A DNA stretch of 64,000 nt. Source: Secundilactobacillus folii (lineage in GTDB: Bacteria > Bacillota > Bacilli > Lactobacillales > Lactobacillaceae). Under the pieces are notes generated by a model, which saw nothing but the letters and a program-made list of their open reading frames with translations, did no database searches and had not been told where the DNA came from. The translations under genes were made by a program, and so were the position numbers. This document shows, piece by piece, positions 27,302 through 36,202 of this stretch. How positions within the stretch are numbered: the stretch's first letter is position 1; each line of letters opens with the position of its first letter. The stretch lies in the NCBI RefSeq assembly GCF_009720675.1, contig NZ_WNJO01000005.1:1-64000 (forward strand). The letters run 5' to 3'.

Positions 27302-29038
27302 GTGTTGCGGACGCTACTTAGCTCGGTTAGAGAATACCGGTGGCAAACGATTATTACACCGCTAATGGTGGTCGGTGAATCAGCAATTGAAGTTCTGCTA
27401 CCGTTTCTGATGGCCGCAATCATTGATCAGGGCATTCAACCCGGAAATATGTCTGTCATCATCCACGTGGGGATTATTCTATTATTGATGTCGGTAGTTT
27501 CACTGACTTTGGGGGCAGGAGCCAGCTGGTTTTCCAGTCAAGCTGCCGCGGGATTTTCTAAAAATTTACGGCATGATTTATTCAATCAGATTCAAACGTT
27601 CTCATTTCAAAATCTTGACCATTTTGCGACTTCTAGTCTGGTGACGCGCTTAACGACGGATATCACTAACATTCAAACGGCCTACCAGATGCTGATTCGA
27701 ATCGCTGTTCGAGCGCCGTCTCTGCTATTATTTTCAATCATCATGGCCTTTTTAGTCAGTGCTCAAGCCGGGTGGCTGTTTGTCTGTGTGATTCCGATTC
27801 TAGCCACGGGTCTGTTTTGGATCGTCAAGAAGTCGCGACCTTTGTTCCGTCAGGTATTTCGCGGATATGATCAACTCAACCGCGTAGTCCGTGAAAATCT
27901 ACGTGGTATTCGGGTCGTTAAAACCTATGGACAGCAAGCGGCGGAAATTGATAAATTTCACCGTTCAGCCCACAATATTGCCCAGGTCTTTTCACACGCG
28001 CAGCGAATTGTTGCTAACAATATGCCACTGATGCAGTTTGTTATCAATACGACAATGCTGATCCTATCTTGGATGGGCGCCAAACTAATTGTGGGACATC
28101 AGCTGCAAGTCGGGCAGTTTGTTAGCCTCTTTACTTATAGTATGTCGATTTTATTTAGTCTGAATATGTTTGCAATGATCTTCTCACAACTGTCTGTTTC
28201 CCAGGCCTCGGCGGAGCGAGTCGTTGAGGTGTTAACGACCAAACCTGATATTGTGGCTAAAACTAATGCCATAGAGGACGTTGCTGACGGCAGTATTGAA
28301 TTCGACCACGTCACGTTTAGTTACCCAGGGACGGATGATGATCAGCTTAAAAATGTCAATCTACGCATTAAAGCTGGCGCAGTGGTTGGCATCATTGGTG
28401 AAACCGGGACCTCCAAAACAACTCTTGTCTCACTGATTCCGCGCCTATATGATGTGACCAGTGGCGTGGTGCGCGTTGGTGGTCAAGACGTGCGGAATTA
28501 CGAGCTCAAAACACTGCGCGACCAAGTGGCAATGGTGCTGCAAAATACGATTTTGTTTTCCGGCACTATCCGCGAGAATTTAAAGTGGGGTGATGCCGAG
28601 GCCACGGATGAACAGCTCAATGAGGTCCTGCAACAAGCTCAGGCTAAGGACTTTGTGGATGCCTTACCCGACGGCTTGGACACTAATTTGGAACAAACTG
28701 GTCAAAACGTTTCTGGTGGTCAACGCCAACGATTGACGATTGCCCGAGCTCTATTGAAGCACCCTAAAATCTTGATTTTGGATAATGCCACCAGTGCCAC
28801 TGATTCGCAAACTGAAGCTCGGATTCGACAGGCGTTTAAAACCGATCTGCCTAACGTCACAAAACTCATGATCACGCAGCGGGTAGCTAGTATTATTGAT
28901 GCCGACCAAATCATTATCATGAAGCGTGGGGGAATTGAAGCGGTTGGCACTCATGAAGAGCTCATGCAGACTAATCAGTGGTACCAGCAGCTTTACCAAG
29001 CTCAGCAAAAGCAGAGCGGAGGTGGCGACCATGAATAA
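27302..29038 (+). CDS. ABC multidrug exporter subunit with degenerate ATP site
   Basis: This 578-residue half-transporter has six N-terminal membrane helices (about residues 15-290) and a C-terminal ATPase domain. The Walker A loop is GETGTSKTT near residue 366, with Ser replacing the usual Gly. Walker B ends LILDNATSATD, with Asn in place of the catalytic Glu, and the switch loop is ITQR, with Gln in place of His. The signature NVSGGQRQR is intact. These changes match the non-catalytic half of heterodimeric exporters such as LmrC or TM287. GTG 27302 is favoured over GTG 27293 by the spacing of AGGGGGTG. It overlaps the next gene by 8 bp. Confidence 0.88.
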   Translation: MLRTLLSSVREYRWQTIITPLMVVGESAIEVLLPFLMAAIIDQGIQPGNMSVIIHVGIILLLMSVVSLTLGAGASWFSSQAAAGFSKNLRHDLFNQIQTFSFQNLDHFATSSLVTRLTTDITNIQTAYQMLIRIAVRAPSLLLFSIIMAFLVSAQAGWLFVCVIPILATGLFWIVKKSRPLFRQVFRGYDQLNRVVRENLRGIRVVKTYGQQAAEIDKFHRSAHNIAQVFSHAQRIVANNMPLMQFVINTTMLILSWMGAKLIVGHQLQVGQFVSLFTYSMSILFSLNMFAMIFSQLSVSQASAERVVEVLTTKPDIVAKTNAIEDVADGSIEFDHVTFSYPGTDDDQLKNVNLRIKAGAVVGIIGETGTSKTTLVSLIPRLYDVTSGVVRVGGQDVRNYELKTLRDQVAMVLQNTILFSGTIRENLKWGDAEATDEQLNEVLQQAQAKDFVDALPDGLDTNLEQTGQNVSGGQRQRLTIARALLKHPKILILDNATSATDSQTEARIRQAFKTDLPNVTKLMITQRVASIIDADQIIIMKRGGIEAVGTHEELMQTNQWYQQLYQAQQKQSGGGDHE

Positions 29039-30833
29039 GCGACGTGAAACGTTCATGAGGCTGTTAAAAATGCTGGTTAGTGATTTTAAAGGGTGGCTCG
29101 TTATCAGTTTGATTGCCATTATTTTGAGTGCGCTGGCTGGGGTTGCAGGTTCCTTATTTATCCAACGATTGATTGACCACTACATTATTCCGTTAACCAA
29201 GGCCACTGATCCAAATTTTGGACCGTTGCTGTTTGCACTCGGTATCATGGCGGTGATTTTTTACGTTGGGGTCATGGCCACAGTGGTTTACTCCCAGATC
29301 ATGGCGGTCATTGGACAACGTATCCAAGAATCAATCCGAGATCAGATGTTTGAAAAAATGGAGACGTTGCCGCTGCGATTCTTTGATCAAAATGATTATG
29401 GCAACATCATGAGCCGTTATACCAATGATGTGGATACATTGATGCAGTTGATCACCCAAAGCTTCCCACAGTTTATCGTAGCACTGTTTAACGTGACCTT
29501 CGCCCTCGCAGCGATGCTGGTTTTAAGCCCAGTGTTGACGCTTATTTCACTGGCGATTTTTGCCACGAGTATCGTCATTGTTCGGTGGTTGACCGCGCAC
29601 AGTGCCAAGTATTTCCGGGCTCAACAAGCATCGATTGGGAAATTAAATGCATTTGTAGAGGAAATGTTGAACGGTGAACGGGTTATCAAGGTCTTCTCCC
29701 ACGAAAAAGAAGTTCAAGTAGACTTTGAAGTTCACAACGAAAATCTCCGCAACGATGCTCGTTACGCCAATGGATTTGCAACCATGCTTTTTCCAATTAT
29801 GGGCAATATGGGGAACTTGCTTTACGTTCTGATTGCCGTCTTGGGCGGTGGCTTAGCTATTATGCACCCAACGTTACTGACGCTGGGAACGATCGCGGCT
29901 TTTCTGCAGTTAAGCCGTTCTTTCAGTCAGCCAATTGCTCAGATTTCGCAACAATTAAATGCCATTGTTCAAGCGATGGCGGGGGCTGGTCGGATTTTTC
30001 AGTTGCTGGACGAGCCGGCAGAAGATGATCAGGGGACGACGACCCTAGTTAAGGACGGGGAAAGTTGGTACTGGCAGCTAGCAGATACTTCTCTGCCGCG
30101 GGTGCCAGTTAAGGGTGACATTTGTTTTTCCCACGTTAATTTCACTTACCCACAAACCAAAGCTGGTTTGCATGACATTACGTTTGAAGCCAAAGCAGGC
30201 GAAAAAATTGCCCTAGTCGGCGAGACTGGCGCAGGGAAGACAACGACGACCAATATGCTGAACCGTTTTTACGATATTGACAGTGGCCAGATCACATACG
30301 ATGGCATTGATATTAAAACCATTCGTAAACGAGACTTGCGTCACGCGTTGGCGATCGTGTTGCAGGACACGCATTTATTTACTGGGACCATCCGGGATAA
30401 TATTCGCTATGGGGAACCCAATGCGGATGATTCAGCGGTGATTTCGGCAGCCGAGTTAGCTCGTGCTACAGACTTTATTGATGAGCTGCCAGCAGAATAC
30501 GATACGGTAATCACGGGGGATGGAGACGCATTGTCTTCTGGTCAGCGACAGATGATGGCGATTGCCAGAGCAGCAATCGTTGATCCACCCGTGATGATTT
30601 TGGATGAGGCAACCTCTAACATTGATACCCGGACGGAACGGCTGGTACAGGCGGGGATGGATGCCTTGATGGCGAACCGAACGACCTTCGTCATTGCGCA
30701 CCGTTTATCCACCGTCTTCAACGCTGATCTAATCTTAGTTATCGATAATGGCCGAATTGTTGAGCGGGGCACACACGAAGAACTTTTGAAGCTTCATGGC
30801 AGGTATTTTGAGTTGTACCAAGGGCTGGCATAG
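29031..30833 (+). CDS. ABC multidrug exporter subunit with canonical ATP site
   Basis: This 600-residue partner of the preceding half-transporter has six membrane helices and an ATPase domain with a canonical Walker A, GETGAGKTTT, near residue 397, Walker B VMILDEATSNIDTRTE with the catalytic Glu, and switch His in FVIAHRLSTV. The signature is LSSGQRQMM, a mild variant in which Ser replaces the first Gly. GCGGAGGTGG precedes ATG 29031, and the overlap with the upstream gene ensures equal production. Together the two should form a heterodimeric drug or lipid exporter; the substrate is unknown. Confidence 0.88.
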   Translation: MNKRRETFMRLLKMLVSDFKGWLVISLIAIILSALAGVAGSLFIQRLIDHYIIPLTKATDPNFGPLLFALGIMAVIFYVGVMATVVYSQIMAVIGQRIQESIRDQMFEKMETLPLRFFDQNDYGNIMSRYTNDVDTLMQLITQSFPQFIVALFNVTFALAAMLVLSPVLTLISLAIFATSIVIVRWLTAHSAKYFRAQQASIGKLNAFVEEMLNGERVIKVFSHEKEVQVDFEVHNENLRNDARYANGFATMLFPIMGNMGNLLYVLIAVLGGGLAIMHPTLLTLGTIAAFLQLSRSFSQPIAQISQQLNAIVQAMAGAGRIFQLLDEPAEDDQGTTTLVKDGESWYWQLADTSLPRVPVKGDICFSHVNFTYPQTKAGLHDITFEAKAGEKIALVGETGAGKTTTTNMLNRFYDIDSGQITYDGIDIKTIRKRDLRHALAIVLQDTHLFTGTIRDNIRYGEPNADDSAVISAAELARATDFIDELPAEYDTVITGDGDALSSGQRQMMAIARAAIVDPPVMILDEATSNIDTRTERLVQAGMDALMANRTTFVIAHRLSTVFNADLILVIDNGRIVERGTHEELLKLHGRYFELYQGLA

Positions 30834-30838
30834 AATTC

Positions 30839-30891
30839 AAAAAACGCCTCATCTCAGTGATCAAAAATGTTCACTGAAATGAGGCGTTTTT
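30839..30891. terminator. Strong bidirectional terminator
   Basis: AAAAAACGCCTCAT followed by TCAGTGA pairs with TCACTGA and ATGAGGCGTTTTT. It separates the ABC genes from the convergent miniprotein gene. Confidence 0.88.
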
Positions 30892-30918
30892 GCTTGCAAT
30901 GCTTCAAAAAATAACGAA

Positions 30919-31035
30919 TTACTTTTTGTTTTTAAGCCATTGTTGCAAGTTAGAAATTTCTTTTTGGCGCTTGGCGTCCTTCTTTTGGTTCACAGGACGG
31001 TGGCCTTGTACGCCATGTGGATGTGCTTTTCTCAT
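30919..31035 (-). CDS. Basic 38-residue protein
   Basis: A short frame encodes MRKAHPHGVQGHRPVNQKKD followed by AKRQKEISNLQQWLKNKK. It is rich in Lys, Arg, His and Gln, with a probable helical C-terminal half. The ribosome site GTGAGGG lies 8 nt before ATG 31035, and a terminator follows the stop. The strong composition bias without low complexity, the ribosome site and the terminator argue for a real gene. A nucleic-acid-binding or ribosome-associated role is possible but unproven. Confidence 0.6.
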   Translation of the reverse strand: MRKAHPHGVQGHRPVNQKKDAKRQKEISNLQQWLKNKK

Positions 31036-31170
31036 GTCTAACCCTCACTTTAATTTAGAATCCAACCAATCATTTAACTATTCTAACGCATGTGGTATTG
31101 CAAATGCAACCCAAGGTAACGAAAAACCAGTTGAAAATAGCCCTGATAGTCTTAATGATTAAGCTGAAAA

Positions 31171-32121
31171 TTAAAGTTGGATGCCATATTGACTAAGCAA
31201 TTTTTGGCCGTTATTAAACAAAATATTTTGTTTGAGAGCCGGGGCAACTAGTTTAGTCTTTTCAAATTTTTCTGCCAGCATATGAACTGCCGGCAGTGGG
31301 GTGTATGGGAAGTCGGCACCGTACAGTAGTTTCGAAGGATCAGCAATTTTCAGCAAAGTTGGTAGCTGGTAAGGTAATACCATGCCTGCAATATCGAAGT
31401 ACGAGTGGTTTAGAACTGTCATCAAGTCGTCACGTGGAACTTCCAAGCCCAGAGCCTTTGAACCTTCAGAAATTCGTTGTGCGATTATTGGCAACAGTGC
31501 ACCAGCGTGGGGAATTATCCACTGAATATTTGGATAACGACTAAAGATTTGGTGTTCGGCCATGTTGCTGACAGCTCTGGTGGTGTCAAAGAAGAATTCC
31601 ATTAGTGGTGTGGCGGTCTTGGCATTCGCCGTAGTGTTGATCGGTTTGGGTTCCGTGGGATGAATGCAAACCAACGCGTGCCGCTTGTTTAAACGATCCA
31701 TGATCGGATCCATTTCGGGATCACCAAGGTACATGCCTAAACTATTGGTTTCCATGATGAAGCCAGTTGCTTGATCATCATCTAAAGCGGTGTCAACTGT
31801 AGTGACACTTTCTGAAATGTACGGCATTGGTAATGACGCCATAAAACCTAATTTATCTGGATAATTCCGGTGGAAATCTCGTCCAAATTCGTCAACTTCT
31901 TGCGCTAATTCAACGGTTTCCTGTTTATCAGGGGTGCTTATTTGGGGACTTGAGATTGATAATAGACTGTAATCAATCTGTTCTTTGGCCATCATTTCCA
32001 AAGCGGAATCAACGGACCATTTAGGAGTAGCAACACCATCTCCGTGGCCATCAAAGGCTCGGTCAAGGTAGTCAACAAAACCAGGAGTTAAATAATGTGA
32101 ATGAAAATCAATTTTTGTCAT
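31171..32121 (-). CDS. Amidohydrolase (ACMSD/COG2159 family)
   Basis: This 316-residue metal-dependent TIM-barrel hydrolase or decarboxylase begins KIDFHSHYLTPGFVDYLDRA, where His-x-His binds metal. Later segments are IHPTEPKP, WIIPHAGALLPIIAQRI with another ligand His, and LLYGADFPYTPLPAV with the conserved Asp. The family includes ACMSD and gamma-resorcylate decarboxylase, so an aromatic or hydroxy-acid substrate is plausible, but the exact reaction cannot be assigned. ATG 32121 with AAGGGG upstream is preferred over a longer frame. The TetR gene just upstream is the probable regulator. Confidence 0.8.
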   Translation of the reverse strand: MTKIDFHSHYLTPGFVDYLDRAFDGHGDGVATPKWSVDSALEMMAKEQIDYSLLSISSPQISTPDKQETVELAQEVDEFGRDFHRNYPDKLGFMASLPMPYISESVTTVDTALDDDQATGFIMETNSLGMYLGDPEMDPIMDRLNKRHALVCIHPTEPKPINTTANAKTATPLMEFFFDTTRAVSNMAEHQIFSRYPNIQWIIPHAGALLPIIAQRISEGSKALGLEVPRDDLMTVLNHSYFDIAGMVLPYQLPTLLKIADPSKLLYGADFPYTPLPAVHMLAEKFEKTKLVAPALKQNILFNNGQKLLSQYGIQL

Positions 32122-32182
32122 TTTAAGGACCCCTTTCAATGTCATACATTTTAAATGATTGAACATCTTCTGTGGAGAGTCA

Positions 32183-32212
32183 GTTTTAGGCAAAAATGTA
32201 ACCCCCTGTCAA
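32183..32212 (-). promoter_or_regulatory. Promoter of the amidohydrolase gene
   Basis: On the minus strand TTGACA (32212-32207), an 18-bp spacer and TAAAAC (32188-32183) lie between the TetR gene and the amidohydrolase gene. Confidence 0.5.
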
Positions 32213-32220
32213 AACTCTTT

Positions 32221-32775
32221 TTAGACGTGGTTGAATAAGGTATCAAAATCGATGTCATAGACACTTAGGACACTGCTTGTGAGCTGTATCAGAATTTCCA
32301 CTAGTTCCTCAGGAGTCCGAGAGTCGTCTGTTCGTAGCCAATTGGTAGCCACACCAATATGGGCAGTGACAATGTACGCAGCTACCACGTCTATTGGTAC
32401 GTTATTTTTGGGGAGCCGGCTTAGAAATTTCTGATAATATGTAATACCTGAAGTAATGATTTGCTGTTCAAAATCCTGCCAACGACCTTCAATAATAAAG
32501 GATTTAAAGGCGGAACGATAATCAGCGAAGTGTTGAAAATAACGGGTGTAAAAGGACTTCGGCGTTTCGTTATCATAGTTGTCTTCTAAAAAATAATTTA
32601 ATAGGTATGACTTTGCCCAGTCGTAAAAGTCGAATTTATCCTGAAAATGACGGTAAAAAGTAGTTCTAGAAATTTGAGCAGTTCGAATTAGATCCAACGT
32701 TGAGATCTTTTCAAAGGGCTTACTATCTAATAACGTCGCCAGTGCGTTAACCAGTTTTTCCGGTTGCTGAATCAT
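32221..32775 (-). CDS. TetR/AcrR-family transcriptional regulator
   Basis: This 184-residue protein has the TetR helix-turn-helix near residues 22-50: STLDLIRTAQISRTTFYRHF followed by QDKFDFYDWA. The all-helical C-terminal domain has no recognisable ligand signature; the RTTFYRHF and KFDFYDW spacing resembles the DhaS/YfiR-like subgroup. AGGGAGATGTCACG precedes ATG 32775. It is co-oriented with the amidohydrolase gene, 99 bp upstream of it, so local control is the simplest reading. Confidence 0.85.
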   Translation of the reverse strand: MIQQPEKLVNALATLLDSKPFEKISTLDLIRTAQISRTTFYRHFQDKFDFYDWAKSYLLNYFLEDNYDNETPKSFYTRYFQHFADYRSAFKSFIIEGRWQDFEQQIITSGITYYQKFLSRLPKNNVPIDVVAAYIVTAHIGVATNWLRTDDSRTPEELVEILIQLTSSVLSVYDIDFDTLFNHV

Positions 32776-32944
32776 CGTGACATCTCCCTAGAAATTATTA
32801 ATTTTATTGTACTTCAAAATTGTTATTAGAATGAGTGGCATCAAAAATAGAAGTGAAACGTAACGGTTAGTTTAAAAATGACGGCTGCTTGATTGTGCAT
32901 TGGTCCAATATGATATGATAACTACCGACGAGGTGGATGTAGAA

Positions 32945-34081
32945 ATGGGAACGCAGGTAAAGGTTCAAAATAAGATTTGGCGCCGTTGGTGGCCCTATCT
33001 GATTGTGATATTAGGCGGATTGCTGGTCTTCGGTGTTGCACATGATGACAGTTTATATCAAACCCCAATTTTAAAAATTCAATCAGTCAATAGAATCAGT
33101 CAATCTAAACAGTCCGACCAGTTTCATAACGAAGATGAACAGGTTGAACAAAAACTCAATGGGATCATTACCAATGGTAGTGATAAAGGGCAAAAACTGA
33201 GTGTCGAAAACACCTACATGAAGTCCGAAGCCACAACACTCGGGTATCATGCTGGTCAAAAGGTCTTTTTAACCGTTCACCATAATCATGGCAAACTATC
33301 AGCCACCGTTAGTAATCTGAAACGTGACACGACTTTAGCCTTTACCGTCTGGCTGACGATCAGTTTGTTGTTAGTGCTCATGCGGTTCAGTGGTCTTATG
33401 GCGCTGACCAGTGTTATTGTGAACGCAGTCCTGTTTTGGTTAGCTATTAATTGGAATACGAATACCCAAGGTGGCATTGTTTTGGTCATTTTTGGTGCCT
33501 TAGCAGTGGTGTTTGCTGCTTTAACGCTGCTCATCGTGATCGGTCCTAACCGTCAAATGCTGATGACCTTGCTGGCAACAATTGGTGGCACCGCATTATC
33601 GATTATTGTGGCACTGATTGTGTTCGCACTGACTCATGAGCGTGGCGTTTACTACGAGTCCATGCAATATGTGACCCAGTTGCCACGGCCACTTTTCTTA
33701 GCGGAAACGATTCTTGGTTCACTGGGTGCCGTGATGGATGAGTCTACTGATATTATTTCTTCACTAATAGCGTTGAAAATTGAAAAACCAGATATTTCAG
33801 CCAAACAGATTTTTAAGTCCGGTCGGCAAATCGGCGGGGAGATCATGGGGCCATTAGTTAACGTCTTATTCTTTATCTTCGTGGCTGATACGTTACCACT
33901 GGGGTTGTTGTATTTAAAAAACGCTAACAGCTGGGGCTACACCTTCAACATGACCATGTCGCTAGGCGTGGTTCAGAGTTTAATCAGCGGTATCGGTATT
34001 GTACTAACAATTCCGTTAGCGTGCGGCATCACAAGTCTAATGATGGGAGGTTGGAAGTCATGGGCACGATTACGGCGTTAG
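32945..34081 (+). CDS. YibE/F family membrane protein (first of a pair)
   Basis: The protein has 378 residues: one N-terminal membrane helix (WWPYLIVILGGLLVFGVA), an extracytoplasmic soluble region of about 100 residues, then about seven hydrophobic helices containing VMDESTDIISSLIALKIEKP and GRQIGGEIMGPLVNVLFFIF, which are typical of YibE/F proteins. GAGGTGG lies before ATG 32945, and a longer frame to 32900 is rejected. The reading frame overlaps the next gene by 22 bp. The family is widespread in lactic acid bacteria and has no known function; the pair likely forms one membrane complex. Confidence 0.8.
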   Translation: MGTQVKVQNKIWRRWWPYLIVILGGLLVFGVAHDDSLYQTPILKIQSVNRISQSKQSDQFHNEDEQVEQKLNGIITNGSDKGQKLSVENTYMKSEATTLGYHAGQKVFLTVHHNHGKLSATVSNLKRDTTLAFTVWLTISLLLVLMRFSGLMALTSVIVNAVLFWLAINWNTNTQGGIVLVIFGALAVVFAALTLLIVIGPNRQMLMTLLATIGGTALSIIVALIVFALTHERGVYYESMQYVTQLPRPLFLAETILGSLGAVMDESTDIISSLIALKIEKPDISAKQIFKSGRQIGGEIMGPLVNVLFFIFVADTLPLGLLYLKNANSWGYTFNMTMSLGVVQSLISGIGIVLTIPLACGITSLMMGGWKSWARLRR

Positions 34082-34839
34082 GTTTATTATTATTGGTCTG
34101 TATGGTTGCTGTGGGTGGCACCCAGGGGCTTCAAGCTTGGTTGAGCTTGATTTTTAACTTTGGTGCTTTATTCTTCGCCATGGTCTTGATGGCGTTTCAC
34201 TTTTCGCCAGTCCTGGTTACCCTTATCACGGGCATCATCGTGTTAGCCATGACGATCTTTTTAGGTGGCAGTGACTCAGATAGCACAATGGTAGCCTTTT
34301 ACGCCTCAGTAGTCGTTTTGATTCTGCTAGTGATTTTAATTATTCCGATCGAGCATTGGGCTCAGATTCAGGGCTTCGGTCAAGAAGATAGTGAGGATCT
34401 CGAAGGGATGTCCACAGTCTTAGGCATTAGCTATTTAAACGTGGCAATTTCGACCGCTATTTTAAGTACTTTGGGCGCCATTGCAGAGGCTGCAATCGCG
34501 ATTGCAGCCGGATTAGCAGAAATCTTGGAACAGCATCCTAAAATTACACTCAAAAATTTACAAGGTGCCGGCTTTCGGGTGGGTAAGCAGATTATCGGCA
34601 CCACCTTTAACACACTGTTCTTTGGTTTCTTTGGGGGGTTCTTAGCGTTATTCATTTGGTTCGCTGGAGTCCATTATTCCATGGGTGAAATCTTGAATGA
34701 TAAAATTCTTGTTAGCGAGATATTAATGGTGCTGTTTTCGATGATATCAGTGATTGGTACGATTCCACTGACGACCTGGGCCATGGTCACATTTGAGCGG
34801 GAAAAGAGGCGCCGACTCTCAAAATCAAAGCAGGAGTAA
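34060..34839 (+). CDS. YibE/F family membrane protein (second of a pair)
   Basis: This 259-residue polytopic protein with about seven helices lacks the soluble domain of its partner. It shares the family core: LGAIAEAAIAIAAGLAEILE lines up with the VMDESTDII segment of the first protein, followed by RVGKQIIGTTFNTLFFGFF. ATG 34060 has GGGAGG upstream and lies within the end of the preceding gene. It probably acts with that protein. Its role is unknown. Confidence 0.8.
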   Translation: MGTITALGLLLLVCMVAVGGTQGLQAWLSLIFNFGALFFAMVLMAFHFSPVLVTLITGIIVLAMTIFLGGSDSDSTMVAFYASVVVLILLVILIIPIEHWAQIQGFGQEDSEDLEGMSTVLGISYLNVAISTAILSTLGAIAEAAIAIAAGLAEILEQHPKITLKNLQGAGFRVGKQIIGTTFNTLFFGFFGGFLALFIWFAGVHYSMGEILNDKILVSEILMVLFSMISVIGTIPLTTWAMVTFEREKRRRLSKSKQE

Positions 34840-34898
34840 TTGGTTTGCATAGGGTTCATCGAGAGGTTAGTTTTTTTAAAATTCAAAGATTTAGCCAA

Positions 34899-34930
34899 AC
34901 AAAAAAGCCAGCGTGCATCTAGCGCTGGCT
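34899..34930 (-). terminator. Terminator downstream of the SDR gene
   Basis: On the minus strand AGCCAGCG (34930-34923) pairs with CGCTGGCT (34913-34906), followed by six Ts. It may also stop the YibE/F transcript. Confidence 0.8.
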
Positions 34931-34951
34931 CTTGATTTGTAAAATTTGCTT

Positions 34952-35689
34952 TTATTGCGCGGTATAACCACCATCGGCCGCAAATTCAGCACCCGTGACG
35001 AAGCTTGATTCATCAGACGCTAAGAATGCAATGACGTTAGCGATTTCTTCAGGTTGCCCATTGCGCTTAAGCGGCACGATCTTTTTACCTGCATCTTGTT
35101 GTTCTTTTGGAATTGATTGAATTAATGGGGTTTCAATGATACCAGGGTGCACAGAGTTTACACGAATATGATCTTTTCCTAACTCCAGTGCAGCATCCTT
35201 GGTCATACCCCGAATGGCAAATTTGCTGGCACCGTAAGCAATTGAGTCAGGCATTCCGACCAGCCCGCCAATTGAAGAAATATTAACGATTGATCCGCCC
35301 CCAGCACGACGCATAGAAGGTAAAATGGTTTTCATGCCGTAGAATACCGAATATTGGTTAACTTTTATGACTTTGTCGTATTCCTCTGCCGTAATGTCAT
35401 CAATAGTCTTCATAATGCCCATTCCGGCGTTATTCACCAGAACATTTATAGGACCAAATTTGGCCTCACCGTCCGCTACGACGCGTTGCCAATCGGCTAG
35501 ATTACCAACATCCTGCTTCAAAAAGAGGCTCTTATCACCTAATGAGGACTGAACTTGTTTACCCGCGGTTTCATTTAAATCAGTTAGAATGACTTTTGCA
35601 CCATTAGCAATAAACTTCTGTGCACTCGCTTTACCCATACCACTTGCGGCACCTGTGATCAGTGCTGTCACATTACTCATATCAGCCAT
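34952..35689 (-). CDS. Short-chain dehydrogenase/reductase
   Basis: This 245-residue classical SDR has the cofactor loop TGAASGMGKA (residues 12-21), LVNNAGMG, catalytic Ser in ISSIGG, YGASK with Tyr and Lys, and the late VHPGIIETP and FVTGAEFAADGGYTAQ. Asp and Leu after the second strand (ILTDLNE) suggest preference for NAD(H). Close relatives are annotated as glucose 1-dehydrogenase or acetoin/diacetyl reductase; the substrate is not readable here. AGGGAG precedes ATG 35689. It stands alone. Confidence 0.87.
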   Translation of the reverse strand: MADMSNVTALITGAASGMGKASAQKFIANGAKVILTDLNETAGKQVQSSLGDKSLFLKQDVGNLADWQRVVADGEAKFGPINVLVNNAGMGIMKTIDDITAEEYDKVIKVNQYSVFYGMKTILPSMRRAGGGSIVNISSIGGLVGMPDSIAYGASKFAIRGMTKDAALELGKDHIRVNSVHPGIIETPLIQSIPKEQQDAGKKIVPLKRNGQPEEIANVIAFLASDESSFVTGAEFAADGGYTAQ

Positions 35690-35783
35690 GTTATCGTCTC
35701 CCTAGCTTTTTAAGCTAAACGTGTTTTCCTTATCAGCATTAATTGTGAGAACCGTTGAAAGAGTTTAAGTGAAAAATGATAAT

Positions 35784-36026
35784 TTACACACCCTTAACGG
35801 CATAAAGGTTAACGGTAGGTGACCTTGGAGAAATACTCTGACAGTAAATCAGGCGTTCTTTAGGATAAATTGAATCAGACGAATGGTATTTAATTTGATT
35901 ACCCCTCATGAGCTGTTTTTTCGTGAAAGTTGCGACGACCCTTTTATTTTTCGCGACTAGGTTGCCAGCATACAAGATTTCAGTTAGTAGGGTAATGATG
36001 CCTAATTTAATCGTTCTACTCAGCAT
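35784..36026 (-). CDS. Possible small exported or membrane protein
   Basis: This 80-residue frame begins MLSRTIKLGIITLLTEILYA, which could be a signal or membrane segment, and continues with a basic, Tyr- and Ser-rich part ending VNLYAVKGV. A GGTGG lies 8 nt upstream of ATG 36026. The C-terminal pattern vaguely resembles small secreted SH3-like surface modules of lactobacilli. No family is recognised, and it may be a chance frame. Confidence 0.35.
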   Translation of the reverse strand: MLSRTIKLGIITLLTEILYAGNLVAKNKRVVATFTKKQLMRGNQIKYHSSDSIYPKERLIYCQSISPRSPTVNLYAVKGV

Positions 36027-36149
36027 ACTAATAACCACCATAAAATAGAGTGAAATTCAAATTTGATTATTTTTATTGTATGCGCTTTTTTATAATATTA
36101 CAATCACGGGGTAGTTTGTTCGAGTTGTCTAATCAAAATTCACGTGCAT

Positions 36150-36183
36150 AAAAAATAAGAGCCACTCCCGTAGGAATGACTCT
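36150..36183 (-). terminator. Terminator of the amidase gene
   Basis: On the minus strand AGAGTCATTCC (36183-36173) pairs with GGAGTGGCTCT (36168-36158) around a 4-nt loop, followed by TATTTTTT. Confidence 0.8.
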
Positions 36184-36202
36184 CATTGATTAAGCTTGAT
36201 CC

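Noticed and set aside
30890-31162. 90-codon plus-strand frame
   Set aside because: It is antisense to the 38-residue protein gene, which has a ribosome site, and begins in a terminator.
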